Assembly: GCA_015057705.1 (NCBI GenBank)
Contig: SVDU01000009.1
Coordinates: forward strand, 62,001-126,000
Source: Paenibacillaceae bacterium
GTDB taxonomy: Bacteria > Bacillota > Clostridia > Lachnospirales > Lachnospiraceae
Direction: 5' to 3'
Length of the DNA stretch: 64,000 nt
Below are positions 55,501 to 64,000 of the stretch, in pieces. The notes below the pieces were generated by a model. The model searched no databases. It had not been told where the DNA came from and saw only the letters and a program-made list of their open reading frames with translations. The translations under genes were made by a program, and so were the position numbers. How positions within the stretch are numbered: the stretch's first letter is position 1; the number at the start of each line of letters is the position of its first letter.

Positions 55501-55554
55501 GTATATAATAGTGGCACGACTGACTTTATTACTTTTTTGTTACCGGTATGGAGA

Positions 55555-57348
55555 CTATAAGCCCAGACGTGCTAATGTTTCCTCAGTAGGAAATGCATTT
55601 TCCCAACCGCGTACTTTGTAATATTCCGGTAATGTAATATTAATCTGGCTTACCTGTCCTTTGGATGGACCATCCGGTATCGGCTGCTCTGTCAGACGTT
55701 TTGGAAGTCTGTCATCTTCCGGCTTCATACCCGCAGCTTTGTTAAACAACCGTTCAATGTTATAGATCCGCTCCCCTACTTCTAAAAGTTCCTCAGCTGT
55801 ATAGCTGGTTCCTGTACCTGCATTTAACATGGCAGCATATTCAGGTGCTCCCAAAGCAAACGAGGTGAACAGACAAAGTCCCATAGAATCAATCACTGCA
55901 GTCAGGTCCTGGAATATCTTCGTCCACAGTGCCTTTCCTTCGGTTTCGGTACGGTCTAACTGCTGGGGTAACCCAAGAATCTCAGGTGAGATTAAATAAC
56001 CTCTTACGTGACAGCCACCCCGGTTACTTGTTGCATAGGTGATACCAATTCCCTGAATTGCACGGGCATCGTATGCGGGCATCTCCTGTTTCTTAACACT
56101 CATGGAAATTTCAGGGTGTCCATAGTATTCACATAAACGGTAAGAACCCTGGGCCATCAGCCTGGCTAACGGAATCTCTGACTCACCCATACGCTTGGTC
56201 CACTCTATGATTGCCTCTGCATTGCCCCACTGTAACGGCACGCCTTCACATTCTTCTTCCTTAATCAAACCCTTTTCATACAATTCCATGGCTGCTGCAA
56301 TGGTACAGGGAGTAGAGATCGCATCTAATCCATATTCATTGCACCAGTAGTTGGCTGTATTAATTGCATTTAAATCATTAATTCCACAGTTACCACCAAA
56401 TGCCCATAATGGTTCATATTCCGGTCCGCCTGCAACCTTACCCTCAACATTGATAACACGGCCGCAGCCAATGGGACATCTGTGGCAGAAGCTCTGTTTT
56501 ACAAGATACTGGTCTTTTAAGCTTTCGCCGGACGTATCATCCGCTTCCTCATAATAGGACTCCTGCCAGTTTCTGGTAGGAAATGCACCGGTATTATTAA
56601 TAATGTTAACAAGTACTGCCGTTCCGTATGTAGGTAAACCGCCTCCGGTTACCCCATTCTCTTTTATCGCCTTCAGACATCCTTTTGTCACTTCCTGCAA
56701 AGCTTCCGGATCATATGATTCAATGGAGGATTTTGTTGCTGTAGCCGTAATCGCTTTTAAATTCTTTGACCCCATAACTGCGCCGACACCGCTTCTGCCT
56801 GCTGCACGGTCTTTATCATTCATAATTGCGGCTAATAAGGATAATTTTTCGCCTGCTGGTCCGATATTTAAAACGGAACACTTCTCATGTACTTTTTTTA
56901 ACTCCTCATCAATTTCTTCACTCATCATGCCAACATATTCATCTGCCGGCAGAATCTCTATCTTATCATCCACTACATTGATATAAACTGGTGTCTTTGC
57001 CTTTCCTTCCACTATAATGGCATCCCACCCTGCATATTTGAGCTTTGCGCCCCATACACCACCGGAATTAGAACTTGCAATCATACCGGTTAACGGTGAC
57101 TTGGTTACAACCATATAACGGCCGGAAGTCGGTGTCTTGGTTCCGGTCATGGCACCGGTTATATAAATTAACTTGTTGTCTTCCGATAAAGGATCAACGG
57201 CTGCAATACCTTCATCATATAACATCTTGGTACCGAGACCGCGGCCTCCGATAAACTTTCTGGCCAGATCCATATTAAGTTCTTCTACCCTGATCTCTCC
57301 AGTTGATAAATTAATTCGGGCTATCTTTCCATTGTACGCTGTCTGCAT
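55555..57348 (-). CDS. aor: Aldehyde:ferredoxin oxidoreductase (tungsten enzyme)
   Basis: 597 aa from ATG 57348, behind AAAGGG; an upstream ATG (57369) has no site. N-terminal GGRGLGTKMLYDEG and TGTKTPTSGRYMVVTKSPLTG are AOR-family tungstopterin-binding segments. The [4Fe-4S] ligands appear as CHRCPIGC (CxxCxxxC, near residue 290) and a later Cys in DSMGLCLF near 490. Oxidises aldehydes to acids (or the reverse) with ferredoxin. Together with the TupABC importer the cofactor metal is probably tungsten. Encoded first in an operon with moaD and moeB behind a Moco/Tuco-type RNA leader. Confidence 0.93.
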   Translation of the reverse strand: MQTAYNGKIARINLSTGEIRVEELNMDLARKFIGGRGLGTKMLYDEGIAAVDPLSEDNKLIYITGAMTGTKTPTSGRYMVVTKSPLTGMIASSNSGGVWGAKLKYAGWDAIIVEGKAKTPVYINVVDDKIEILPADEYVGMMSEEIDEELKKVHEKCSVLNIGPAGEKLSLLAAIMNDKDRAAGRSGVGAVMGSKNLKAITATATKSSIESYDPEALQEVTKGCLKAIKENGVTGGGLPTYGTAVLVNIINNTGAFPTRNWQESYYEEADDTSGESLKDQYLVKQSFCHRCPIGCGRVINVEGKVAGGPEYEPLWAFGGNCGINDLNAINTANYWCNEYGLDAISTPCTIAAAMELYEKGLIKEEECEGVPLQWGNAEAIIEWTKRMGESEIPLARLMAQGSYRLCEYYGHPEISMSVKKQEMPAYDARAIQGIGITYATSNRGGCHVRGYLISPEILGLPQQLDRTETEGKALWTKIFQDLTAVIDSMGLCLFTSFALGAPEYAAMLNAGTGTSYTAEELLEVGERIYNIERLFNKAAGMKPEDDRLPKRLTEQPIPDGPSKGQVSQINITLPEYYKVRGWENAFPTEETLARLGL

Positions 57349-57399
57349 AATAACACCCTTTCCTTTCATTGTTTAAAAGTAAACTGTAACGAAATAGAA

Positions 57400-57485
57400 A
57401 AGGAGTCCTTTCCAAACGCGGGAGGCACTAATTCTTAGGTTAGTACCCATAGGTTTTATCTACTCAAGATAAAACTCGGATCCTT
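57400..57485 (-). ncRNA. Moco/Tuco-type riboswitch (molybdenum/tungsten cofactor RNA)
   Basis: Minus strand: P1 AAGGATCC (57485-57478) pairs with GGACTCCTT (57408-57400, one bulged C). Inside are a hairpin TTTTATC...GATAAAA and an arm GGTACTAA...TTAGTGCC, then CTCCCGCGTTTGGAAAGGA, reminiscent of the conserved GCCUCCC and GGAAAGG of the Moco RNA motif. The missing extra stem would suit the tungsten (Tuco) variant. Its 3' P1 strand UCCUUUUC could alternatively pair with the AOR ribosome site. Confidence 0.65.
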
Positions 57486-57491
57486 GAATTT

Positions 57492-57520
57492 ATTGTACAT
57501 TATTCGACAAAAAAATGCAA
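57492..57520 (-). promoter_or_regulatory. Promoter of the AOR operon
   Basis: Minus-strand -35 TTGCAT (57520-57515) and -10 TACAAT (57497-57492), 17 bp apart; start near 57485, at the first base of the riboswitch. The remaining ~80 bp to the MOSC stop is AT-rich with nothing recognised. Confidence 0.6.
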
Positions 57521-57601
57521 TTAGTTTTTAATTTGTTGATTTTTTAACAAATATTTCTATTTATAAACAATATTTTTTGTACACTTTTTAATTTCATTTT
57601 T

Positions 57602-58042
57602 TTAATCTGTCTGACTGATTTGTTCGCCGATTTGTATTTTTCCTGACTTTTTAACTTTTCCGAAGCTTATTCCCGTGGTTAATACACATGGGCGATCCGT
57701 CTGTTTCAGTATACATTCAGGAAAGCAGCGTTTTGTATATGACCCTATTTCTATGGCTGCATGATCAATAATTAGAATATCGCCTTCATTCAGCCGGGTA
57801 TAGTCGATCCCCTTGGTCACAATATTTTCCTGAAATTTCTGGAAACACAAACCTTCTTTTTCCTGTTTTCTAATCCACTGTTTTGATTTGTCCGAAATAA
57901 GAGCTATCTGCCTGTCTCCTCCTAAAGCATGGCAATCCCCAACAATTCCTTTACCCGCTTCAAGCTCTACGAATGTTACACTTTCAAATGGCTGACCTTT
58001 TTTTCTTTGTATCTGAAGTGATTCTACATATCCTGACTGCAA
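57602..58042 (-). CDS. MOSC-domain protein
   Basis: 146 aa from a TTG start behind GGGG. The MOSC pattern is clear: GKGIVGDCHALGGDRQIALIS near residue 30, FQENIVTKGIDYTRLNEGD near 75 and the conserved Cys region KRCFPECI near 107. MOSC proteins bind molybdenum cofactor and move or use its sulfur. Located after the two moeA genes, it probably delivers or sulfurates the W/Mo-pterin. Confidence 0.83.
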   Translation of the reverse strand: MQSGYVESLQIQRKKGQPFESVTFVELEAGKGIVGDCHALGGDRQIALISDKSKQWIRKQEKEGLCFQKFQENIVTKGIDYTRLNEGDILIIDHAAIEIGSYTKRCFPECILKQTDRPCVLTTGISFGKVKKSGKIQIGEQISQTD

Positions 58043-58054
58043 TTTTATACCCCG

Positions 58055-59977
58055 TTATTCTTGAAATTTTTCATCTAAATAGTATATGTTTCCCGCCTCA
58101 TCATACTGGTAACCTCCGGCATTTGCCAAGCGTGTATGAAGCTCACTACTCTTTAATACTTCAATAAATGCTTTGATTTCAGGAAACTTCAGATATTTTA
58201 CCGGAACAGCGAAATCATATTCCTCCTGCCCGACTTCTATGAAATCCAGCTGCATAGCCTTTGCTGCCGCGAATATCCCCATGGCTGCATCTGCACTGTT
58301 CCCCGCAACAAGAGCCGCCACAGCCATATGGGTGGCTGCCTCTCTGTCGTAGCCAGTAATCTCAGAGGCGTCCATGCCAGCCTGCTTCAGTTTATAATCA
58401 AACAATACTCTTGTTCCTGCACCTCTCTGCCGGTTCACAAACCTGCATTGTTTTAAGTCTGCTATTCCTTTCAAGTTCAATGGATTTCCTTTTTGCACAA
58501 TGAGTCCCTGAATGCGTTTAACCCCTTTAATCAACGCCATGGGTTCTTCAAACATTCTTTTTATATAAGGTATATTATATTTACCAGAGGCTTCATCCAG
58601 AAGATGGACAGGTACGATATGCGCTTCTCCTCTTTTTAGTGCCATTAATCCCCCCATACTTCCAATATGAGTACTGGACAGATATACACCCGGATAATGT
58701 AATGCCATAAGATCAGCAGCCAGGTCAAGAAGCAGGTCATGGCTGCCAATGCAGACAACCGTATGTCTTATTTCCTGCAGGCTTCTGTACAATTCAACTC
58801 TGACCGTTTCTCCGGCTTCGATTCCTTCACAATTCTGTTCAATCACGCAGAAACCGTCGGCACGCACAAGGCTCATGGCTGCGCCTGCCCCTCTGGCAAG
58901 GGGGGAAGCTACCAGTTTATCACCTACCTGTCCCACTTTTACCCTTACGTATTCTTTATGCTTTAGAGAAGATATCATTCTCTTTGACAGCACTGCCTCT
59001 TCCACATTATTATCACAGTAGGTTTCTCCTGTTAACAATGCCAGTACCGGCTTAACAAAATTTTCAAAATCAATATAAGCAGAAACCGGATAACCGGGAA
59101 GACCGATCACCGGTTTTCCTTTTACGACAGCCAGTATTACCGGTTTTCCGGGCTTAATTGCAACCCCATGCACCAACACTTCCCCCAGTTCCCTTAAAAT
59201 ATGCACGGTATAATCTTCTGTCCCCGCACTGGAACCAGCATTGATTATTACCATATCGTAGCTGTCCAGTGCTTTTGAAACCGCCGCTTTTATTTTATTG
59301 TAGTCATCCGGGGTAGGCGGAAAACGGTCTGCTAATCCTCCATACGAGGTTACCATTGCCTCAAACATTCTGGAATTTGATTCAATAATTTCTCCTGCTT
59401 CCGGCGTTTTGGTTGGTTCTATAATTTCAGTTCCGGTAGGAAAGATTGCTGCTTTTGGCTGCTTCACCACCATGATTTTAATAATTCCGCCGGAAAATAA
59501 TACGCCTATGTCAATCGGTCGTATTTTGTGCATGCTGGGCAGCAGCATCTCTCCGGATACGATATCTTCGCCAATGGGTCTGATATGCTGCCAGGCTGTT
59601 GCTGACTCCAGAATTTTAACAGTTCTTTCGTCAATTTCAATTACGTCCTCTGCCATGATTACTGCGTCATAAGGAAAATTAACAGGATCTCCGGTATCAA
59701 CCACAACGAAATCCTTATTCTTTTCTAAAATAAGAGGCGTCCTTTCCGAGGCGCCCTTTGTTTTTTCTGTTATTACCGCTATCCCATCCATGGCTGCAGC
59801 ATTAAAAAGAGGTGACGAGCACCTTGCATAAACAGCCTCTTTTGTTATCCGGCCCAGACTTTTTTCTACCGGAATTTCCTCATATTGCATTTTTACTATA
59901 TCTTTCAGCGCTTTTTTATAAATGTCCAGCGCTTCATTTACAGGTGTATTATTTAAATATAGATTTCTGTTTGCCAT
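58055..59977 (-). CDS. MoeA-type molybdopterin molybdenumtransferase with PBP-like domain
   Basis: 640 aa from ATG 59977 (MANRNLYLNN), ten bases after AAAGG; ATG 60022 has no site. Residues 1-410 are MoeA: PLFNAAAMDGIAV near 62, IIESNSRMFEAMV near 205, INAGSSAGTEDY near 245 and GLPGYPVSAYIDF near 302. Residues about 435-635 carry a PBP-like domain with RFVNRQRGAGTRVLFDYKL and AATHMAVAALVAGNSADAAMG. Inserts Mo or W into the adenylated pterin; the extra domain may bind the oxyanion or discriminate metals. It shares its motif with the regulator next to modA. Confidence 0.87.
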   Translation of the reverse strand: MANRNLYLNNTPVNEALDIYKKALKDIVKMQYEEIPVEKSLGRITKEAVYARCSSPLFNAAAMDGIAVITEKTKGASERTPLILEKNKDFVVVDTGDPVNFPYDAVIMAEDVIEIDERTVKILESATAWQHIRPIGEDIVSGEMLLPSMHKIRPIDIGVLFSGGIIKIMVVKQPKAAIFPTGTEIIEPTKTPEAGEIIESNSRMFEAMVTSYGGLADRFPPTPDDYNKIKAAVSKALDSYDMVIINAGSSAGTEDYTVHILRELGEVLVHGVAIKPGKPVILAVVKGKPVIGLPGYPVSAYIDFENFVKPVLALLTGETYCDNNVEEAVLSKRMISSLKHKEYVRVKVGQVGDKLVASPLARGAGAAMSLVRADGFCVIEQNCEGIEAGETVRVELYRSLQEIRHTVVCIGSHDLLLDLAADLMALHYPGVYLSSTHIGSMGGLMALKRGEAHIVPVHLLDEASGKYNIPYIKRMFEEPMALIKGVKRIQGLIVQKGNPLNLKGIADLKQCRFVNRQRGAGTRVLFDYKLKQAGMDASEITGYDREAATHMAVAALVAGNSADAAMGIFAAAKAMQLDFIEVGQEEYDFAVPVKYLKFPEIKAFIEVLKSSELHTRLANAGGYQYDEAGNIYYLDEKFQE

Positions 59978-60028
59978 AGCTTCTATGCCTTTCTGCTTTA
60001 TCCCGGAAATCCTGACTATCATGTGATT

Positions 60029-61258
60029 TTATATATAAAACACTTCAACAATTTCGTCTTTTTTAAGTCCTTCTTTATTCTCCTCAATTAAAATATAGCC
60101 ATCAGCTCTTGTCATGGTCGTAATAAGGCCCGACTTTCCGAAAACCGGTTCTGCATGTATTTCATTTTCCTGCCTGATCAGTTTAACAAGCTGGCAGGTC
60201 ATTTTTCCAGGGGCTCCTGCCAGATTTGACGTGATGCGGGCAAATAAAGAACTGTCTGCAGGTTGATCTGTCAAATACTTCCAAACCCATATAACCAACA
60301 GTTCAAAAACCAGCATGGCTGCTACCGGATGACCAGGAAGTCCTGCCAAAAGTGTACGGCTGTTTTCATCATATCCTACAATCGTTGGCTTTCCCGGTTT
60401 TAATGCTAATCCATGAATGAATGAACCTTCACTTGCCACTTCGTCAATGATATCATTGGTTGCATCCTTTTTTCCCTGGGAACTGCCACCTGATATGACA
60501 ACCACATCACTCACCTGTATTGCCTGCATCACGGCTTCTTTTAACTTCTGTTCGTCATCCTTTTGTACCACTGTATTCAGCACTGTAAGGCCGTGTTTTT
60601 GTGCCTGGGCACAAAGTGAATAGGAATTAATATCTCTTATTTCCCCCGGAGACGGTGTGTTATGAGGGGGAACCAGTTCATCCCCTGTGGATATAATGGT
60701 AATCTCCCATGGTTTAAAAACCACAACCTCTGTAATACCCAGGCTTGCCATAGCTCCAATTTCCTGGGGACGGATCCTGGTTCCTTTCTTTATCACTATT
60801 TCTCCCTGCTCTATGTCTTCACCTGCTAAAACCACATTTTTCCCATAGGAAACCGGACTGTAAACGGCAATATGACTGCTGTCAAAGGCTTCACAGTATT
60901 CAACCATTACCACTGCATCTGCTCCAGGAGGAATCATTCCGCCGGTTGGCACATAAGCACATTCCCCGGCATGTATCTCTTTCAGGGCTGGAGAACCCAT
61001 GTTAATTTCATCCACACATTCCAAAAAAACCGGCAGATTCTCTGATGATCCGGCGGTATCACCGGATATAACAGCATATCCGTCTACTACAGACCGGTGA
61101 AAGGCCGGTACCGGTTCCCTGGAAATAATGTCACTGGCTAATATATATCCCTGGGATTCAAGTAATTTTCTGCGTTCTGTCTTAATCAGCTTATTCTGCA
61201 TGATGCTTACTGTCTTATCCCTTGCTGAAGCTATGGTATCTACCTTTAATAATTTCAT
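60029..61258 (-). CDS. moeA: Molybdopterin molybdenumtransferase (MoeA)
   Basis: 409 aa from ATG 61258; the frame runs 42 codons into the preceding gene without support. MoeA signatures: PAFHRSVVDGYAV near residue 54, PTGGMIPPGADAVVMVE near 104, ISGGSSQGKKD near 250 and GLPGHPVAAMLVFELL near 305. Inserts molybdenum or tungsten. Two MoeA paralogues in a row are known in organisms that use both metals; which is which cannot be read from sequence. Starts 22 bp after tupC. Confidence 0.9.
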   Translation of the reverse strand: MKLLKVDTIASARDKTVSIMQNKLIKTERRKLLESQGYILASDIISREPVPAFHRSVVDGYAVISGDTAGSSENLPVFLECVDEINMGSPALKEIHAGECAYVPTGGMIPPGADAVVMVEYCEAFDSSHIAVYSPVSYGKNVVLAGEDIEQGEIVIKKGTRIRPQEIGAMASLGITEVVVFKPWEITIISTGDELVPPHNTPSPGEIRDINSYSLCAQAQKHGLTVLNTVVQKDDEQKLKEAVMQAIQVSDVVVISGGSSQGKKDATNDIIDEVASEGSFIHGLALKPGKPTIVGYDENSRTLLAGLPGHPVAAMLVFELLVIWVWKYLTDQPADSSLFARITSNLAGAPGKMTCQLVKLIRQENEIHAEPVFGKSGLITTMTRADGYILIEENKEGLKKDEIVEVFYI

Positions 61259-61280
61259 TCTTATTATTGCCTTTCCTGAT

Positions 61281-61967
61281 TCAGTTTCCAATCGTGTATT
61301 TTGACAAATATTGTCTGATAACAGGATTATCAGTATTAAGTAAGATCTCATCCGGAGTTCCTGATGAGAGAATACTTCCTGCATCCATAAAGTGAATGCA
61401 TTGACACAGCTTATAAATATGTGTCAGCTGATGGCTTACAATGATCCATGTAGCCGGTTTTTTTGACTGAATTTCAAAAATTATCTGCTCAAACAGTACG
61501 ACACTGTCCGGATCCATATTGGCCATGGTTTCATCAATAAAAATCACTTCTGGCTCAAAGATCAATGCTCTTGCTAATGAAAGCTTCTGGCGTTCTCCGC
61601 TTGAGAGGCTTGGCGCATATTGTTTCTCTTTGCCAGAAAGCCCGCACCTGTCTATCCATTCCATGATTATTTCTTTCTTAATAACCTGCTTCCTTATCTT
61701 TAATGGATAAGTCAGATTATTATATACCGTATCATGAAGCATATAGGGTCTTGGCGCTGTAATCACAATATCCCGCTTCGTTAATGTACCAAAATCCATA
61801 ACACCCGCATCGGGCTTTAACAACCCCGTCATCAGTTTAATCAGTGTAGACTTGCCGCTTCCATTATTTCCTATAATACCATGTATTTTTTTCTCTTCCA
61901 GACATAAATCTTTAACACTTAACTGAAAGTCACCTATTTTTTTTTCCAGCTTAATTATTTTCAACAT
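61281..61967 (-). CDS. tupC: Tungstate ABC transporter, ATP-binding protein
   Basis: 228 aa. Walker A GNNGSGKST near residue 34, signature LSSGERQK near 125, Walker B VIFIDETMAN near 147, switch His in IVSHQLTHIY. Overlaps tupB by 17 nt. Energises tungstate import for the AOR cofactor. Confidence 0.88.
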   Translation of the reverse strand: MLKIIKLEKKIGDFQLSVKDLCLEEKKIHGIIGNNGSGKSTLIKLMTGLLKPDAGVMDFGTLTKRDIVITAPRPYMLHDTVYNNLTYPLKIRKQVIKKEIIMEWIDRCGLSGKEKQYAPSLSSGERQKLSLARALIFEPEVIFIDETMANMDPDSVVLFEQIIFEIQSKKPATWIIVSHQLTHIYKLCQCIHFMDAGSILSSGTPDEILLNTDNPVIRQYLSKYTIGN

Positions 61968-62637
61968 TCTCTTCGTACCTTCTGAGAAAATCTACAAAAC
62001 ATTGGATTGTAAAAGAAATTATAAGCAGAACAAAACCCAAAGTAATTGCTTCACCAAAATCGCCTTTATTTCTCATTAATGATATTGCAGTTGTCATAGT
62101 CCTTGTCTTATACTTTATATTACCGCCTACAATCATTACAGCACCTACCTCGCTGATGGAACGTCCAAAACCGGTTATAAGGATGAAATAAATGTCATTT
62201 TTTATTTCCTTTATCACAAGCAGAAATGTCTGCCACCGGTCAGCACCCATGCTTATTGCGAAGTTTCTTATCTGAGGCGCCATATTTTTACAGGACGTGT
62301 AAACCATCCCGCTGATTATTGGGGCAATGATTAATGTCTGTACAATGACCATCGCCGGGAAAGTGAATAATAACTCCCATCTGCCCAAGGGCCCTCTTCT
62401 CATTAAAAGCAGATAAACTGCTAAACCTGCGACCACGGGCGGAAATCCCATTAAAGTCCGGTTTATTCTGATAATCACCTTTTTACCGAAGAAGTCAACC
62501 CGTTCCAAGAACATACCAAACGGGACACCAAGTAAGGCAGAGATAAATGTAGAGACAATCCCCAGTTTCATTGTCAGTAGGATAATATCTATGATTTCCT
62601 GATTTATTTCAATGCCCATACTTGTCCAAAACTGCAT
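61951..62637 (-). CDS. tupB: Tungstate ABC transporter, permease
   Basis: 228 aa with five to six membrane segments. The EAA loop is AISMGADRWQTFLLVIKEIKND near residue 130, followed by GFGRSISEVGAVMIVGGN, typical of TupB/WtpB/ModB permeases. It starts 16 bp after tupA. Confidence 0.89.
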   Translation of the reverse strand: MQFWTSMGIEINQEIIDIILLTMKLGIVSTFISALLGVPFGMFLERVDFFGKKVIIRINRTLMGFPPVVAGLAVYLLLMRRGPLGRWELLFTFPAMVIVQTLIIAPIISGMVYTSCKNMAPQIRNFAISMGADRWQTFLLVIKEIKNDIYFILITGFGRSISEVGAVMIVGGNIKYKTRTMTTAISLMRNKGDFGEAITLGFVLLIISFTIQCFVDFLRRYEENVENN

Positions 62638-62653
62638 TCATGCAGACTCCTCT

Positions 62654-63550
62654 TTATTTATTTGCTGCCGCGTCAGGAGTAAATAAAGATTCTCCATACT
62701 CTTTTACACCAAAATCTCCGATGAGCTTCTGGGTATCATCTGAAAGTATCCAGTTAATGAAATCCTGTGCGCCTTCTGCATTGATTTTTGAACTCTTTTC
62801 CGGATTTACCCCGATTACACCGTAATAATTGAGAAGCTGTTTATCCTTTTCACATACAATATCCATAGCTGTCTTTGATTTAGTGGCTAACCAGGTCGCC
62901 CTGTCTGAAAGCGTATAGGCATTTTTTTCTTCTGCCATCAGCAGGGTAGCCCCCATTCCCTGACCTGCACTGATATAATTAGGATTATCCGCAGGTGTTA
63001 TATTCAGATTTTTCCAGATAGAAAGTTCCTTTGTATGGGTACCGGAGTCATCTCCGCGGGATACGAAGGCCTCCTTATTATCAAATATAGTACGAAAGGT
63101 CTCTTCTGCATTATTATTTTTTTCTATTTCACCCTTCGGTCCCACAACCACAAAATCATTATACATGACATCAAAACGTTTTAAACCATGTCCAGCCTGT
63201 ATGAATGCTTCTTCCTTTGCTTTTGCATGCACAAGCAGTACATCCGCTTCTCCGTTCTCTCCCATCTTTAAGGCTTCTCCTGTACCGACGGCTATGGTAT
63301 CCACTTCCCATCCTGTTTTTTGGGTAAAATCAGGCAGTAATTCATCCAGAAGCCCTGAATCCTGTGTACTGGTAGTTGTTGCCAAAATTATCTTACCCTT
63401 TTTGGATGTTACAGAAGCTGTTGTTTCAGCAGAATTGTTTTTTGTTGTACTCTCTGCAACAGTGTTTTCCTGTTTTACAGAATTACTGCATGCTGATAAT
63501 ACAGTGCCTAATAAGATGCAGGAAAAAATTAAATTAATTTTCTTTTTCAT
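62654..63550 (-). CDS. tupA: Tungstate-binding lipoprotein TupA
   Basis: 298 aa. Signal peptide with lipobox LSAC near residue 21. The oxyanion-binding motif TTTSTQDSGLL near residue 56, then VGTGEALKMGENGEADVLLVHA, and VSRGDDSGTHTKE near 160, are the defining TupA segments (TTTS binds the tungstate). This distinguishes it from ModA and indicates a high-affinity tungstate system. Confidence 0.92.
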   Translation of the reverse strand: MKKKINLIFSCILLGTVLSACSNSVKQENTVAESTTKNNSAETTASVTSKKGKIILATTTSTQDSGLLDELLPDFTQKTGWEVDTIAVGTGEALKMGENGEADVLLVHAKAKEEAFIQAGHGLKRFDVMYNDFVVVGPKGEIEKNNNAEETFRTIFDNKEAFVSRGDDSGTHTKELSIWKNLNITPADNPNYISAGQGMGATLLMAEEKNAYTLSDRATWLATKSKTAMDIVCEKDKQLLNYYGVIGVNPEKSSKINAEGAQDFINWILSDDTQKLIGDFGVKEYGESLFTPDAAANK

Positions 63551-63591
63551 CCATTTAATCCCCTTTTTTGCTTATATATGGGCTACTGTTC

Positions 63592-64000
63592 TTATCTTGC
63601 ACAATTGTTAGCAGTTCCAATCAGGATCTTCAGACCGTGGTCAAGTTCAGTAATAACATAGGTAAGGCATTCTTCCACCGCTTTCGGACTTCCTGGCAGA
63701 TTGAGTATTAATGTGGATTTTCGGATACCGCAGGCTGCTCTTGATAACATAGACCGCTTTGTCATCTGCAGGCTGTAGGCACGCATAGCCTCCGGTATTC
63801 CGGGAACCATACGTTCAACGACTTTTTGAGTTGCCTCCGGCATACAGTCTCTTTGAGAGAAACCGGTTCCACCGGTGGTTAATATAAGATCTGCTGTATG
63901 ATTGTCACAGATATATTTCATCTCGTCGCATAACATGGTCATATCATCTGGAAGAATGGTCTGGTGAACAACTTCATATCCATATTCTTTCACAATTCTG
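63592..64000 (-). CDS. Molybdopterin adenylyltransferase (MogA/MoaB family), N-terminus outside window
   Basis: C-terminal ~135 residues of the MogA/MoaB fold; the frame is open to the window edge and GTG 63993 is internal. LILTTGGTGFSQRDCMPEAT (Mg-pterin-AMP site) and LILNLPGSPKAVEECL are diagnostic. Adenylates molybdopterin before MoeA inserts the metal, so with the downstream tupABC-moeA genes it completes the final steps of cofactor synthesis. Confidence 0.88.
   Translation of the reverse strand, partial: RIVKEYGYEVVHQTILPDDMTMLCDEMKYICDNHTADLILTTGGTGFSQRDCMPEATQKVVERMVPGIPEAMRAYSLQMTKRSMLSRAACGIRKSTLILNLPGSPKAVEECLTYVITELDHGLKILIGTANNCAR

Overview
The window looks like a chromosomal segment of an anaerobic, low-to-moderate-GC clostridium. 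The closest fit is a plant-polysaccharide-degrading Lachnospiraceae of the Lacrimispora / Clostridium cluster XIVa kind. Reasons: a clostridial-type nif operon (fused nifN-nifB, split nifV, a [2Fe-2S] ferredoxin, nifI1/nifI2 between nifH and nifD, and a NifD of the long clostridial size), tungsten enzymes, a very long PBP2, and GH43 enzymes with an oligosaccharide ABC transporter. This is inference from gene content; no rRNA or tRNA gene is present.

Region 1 (1-11.3 kb, minus strand) is one nitrogen-fixation operon: nifH-nifI1-nifI2-nifD-nifK-nifE-nifNB-fdx-nifV(omega)-nifV(alpha), followed by a gene leaving the window that reads as a strongly diverged GroEL-like chaperonin. nifH has a sigma-70-type promoter and a two-hairpin leader whose second hairpin resembles an attenuator. 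Region 2 (11.4-15.7 kb) supplies molybdenum: mop, modC, modB, modA, and a divergent HTH-plus-binding-protein regulator. A 10-bp-phased repeat array covers the start of the modA transcript.

Region 3 (15.7-20.7 kb) has an MFS exporter, a CPA2 cation/proton antiporter, a DUF1538 membrane protein behind a structured RNA leader, and a double PII-like protein. Region 4 (20.8-30 kb) is a beta-lactam response cluster: BlaI, a BlaR1 sensor with an OXA/class-D-type domain, a MecA-like PBP, a very long PBP2 and an ABC exporter. Matching BlaI-type operators lie in front of blaI and in front of the PBP operon. Region 5 (30-41.3 kb) is hemicellulose/pectin use: a solute-binding protein, two permeases, GH43, an ankyrin-GH43 fusion and an SGNH acetylesterase, with a membrane-bound AraC-type regulator and a serine hydrolase transcribed away from it.

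Region 6 (41.3-54.4 kb) is mixed. It holds an alanine/glycine:Na+ symporter under a tandem glycine riboswitch, two truncated genes joined head to head, a siroheme sulfite/nitrite reductase-like gene and a CoA-disulfide-reductase/rhodanese gene with a divergent LysR, an MBL hydrolase, a small ferredoxin, regulators, YaaA, a Bcp peroxiredoxin, an EamA exporter, and a LytTR/LiaF-like pair.

Region 7 (54.4-64 kb, minus strand) is a tungsten/molybdenum cofactor island: mog/moaB (partial), tupABC, two moeA genes (one with a binding-protein domain), a MOSC protein, then an aldehyde:ferredoxin oxidoreductase with moaD and moeB behind a likely Moco/Tuco riboswitch. The window therefore holds two separate metal economies: Mo for nitrogenase at one end and W/Mo-pterin at the other.
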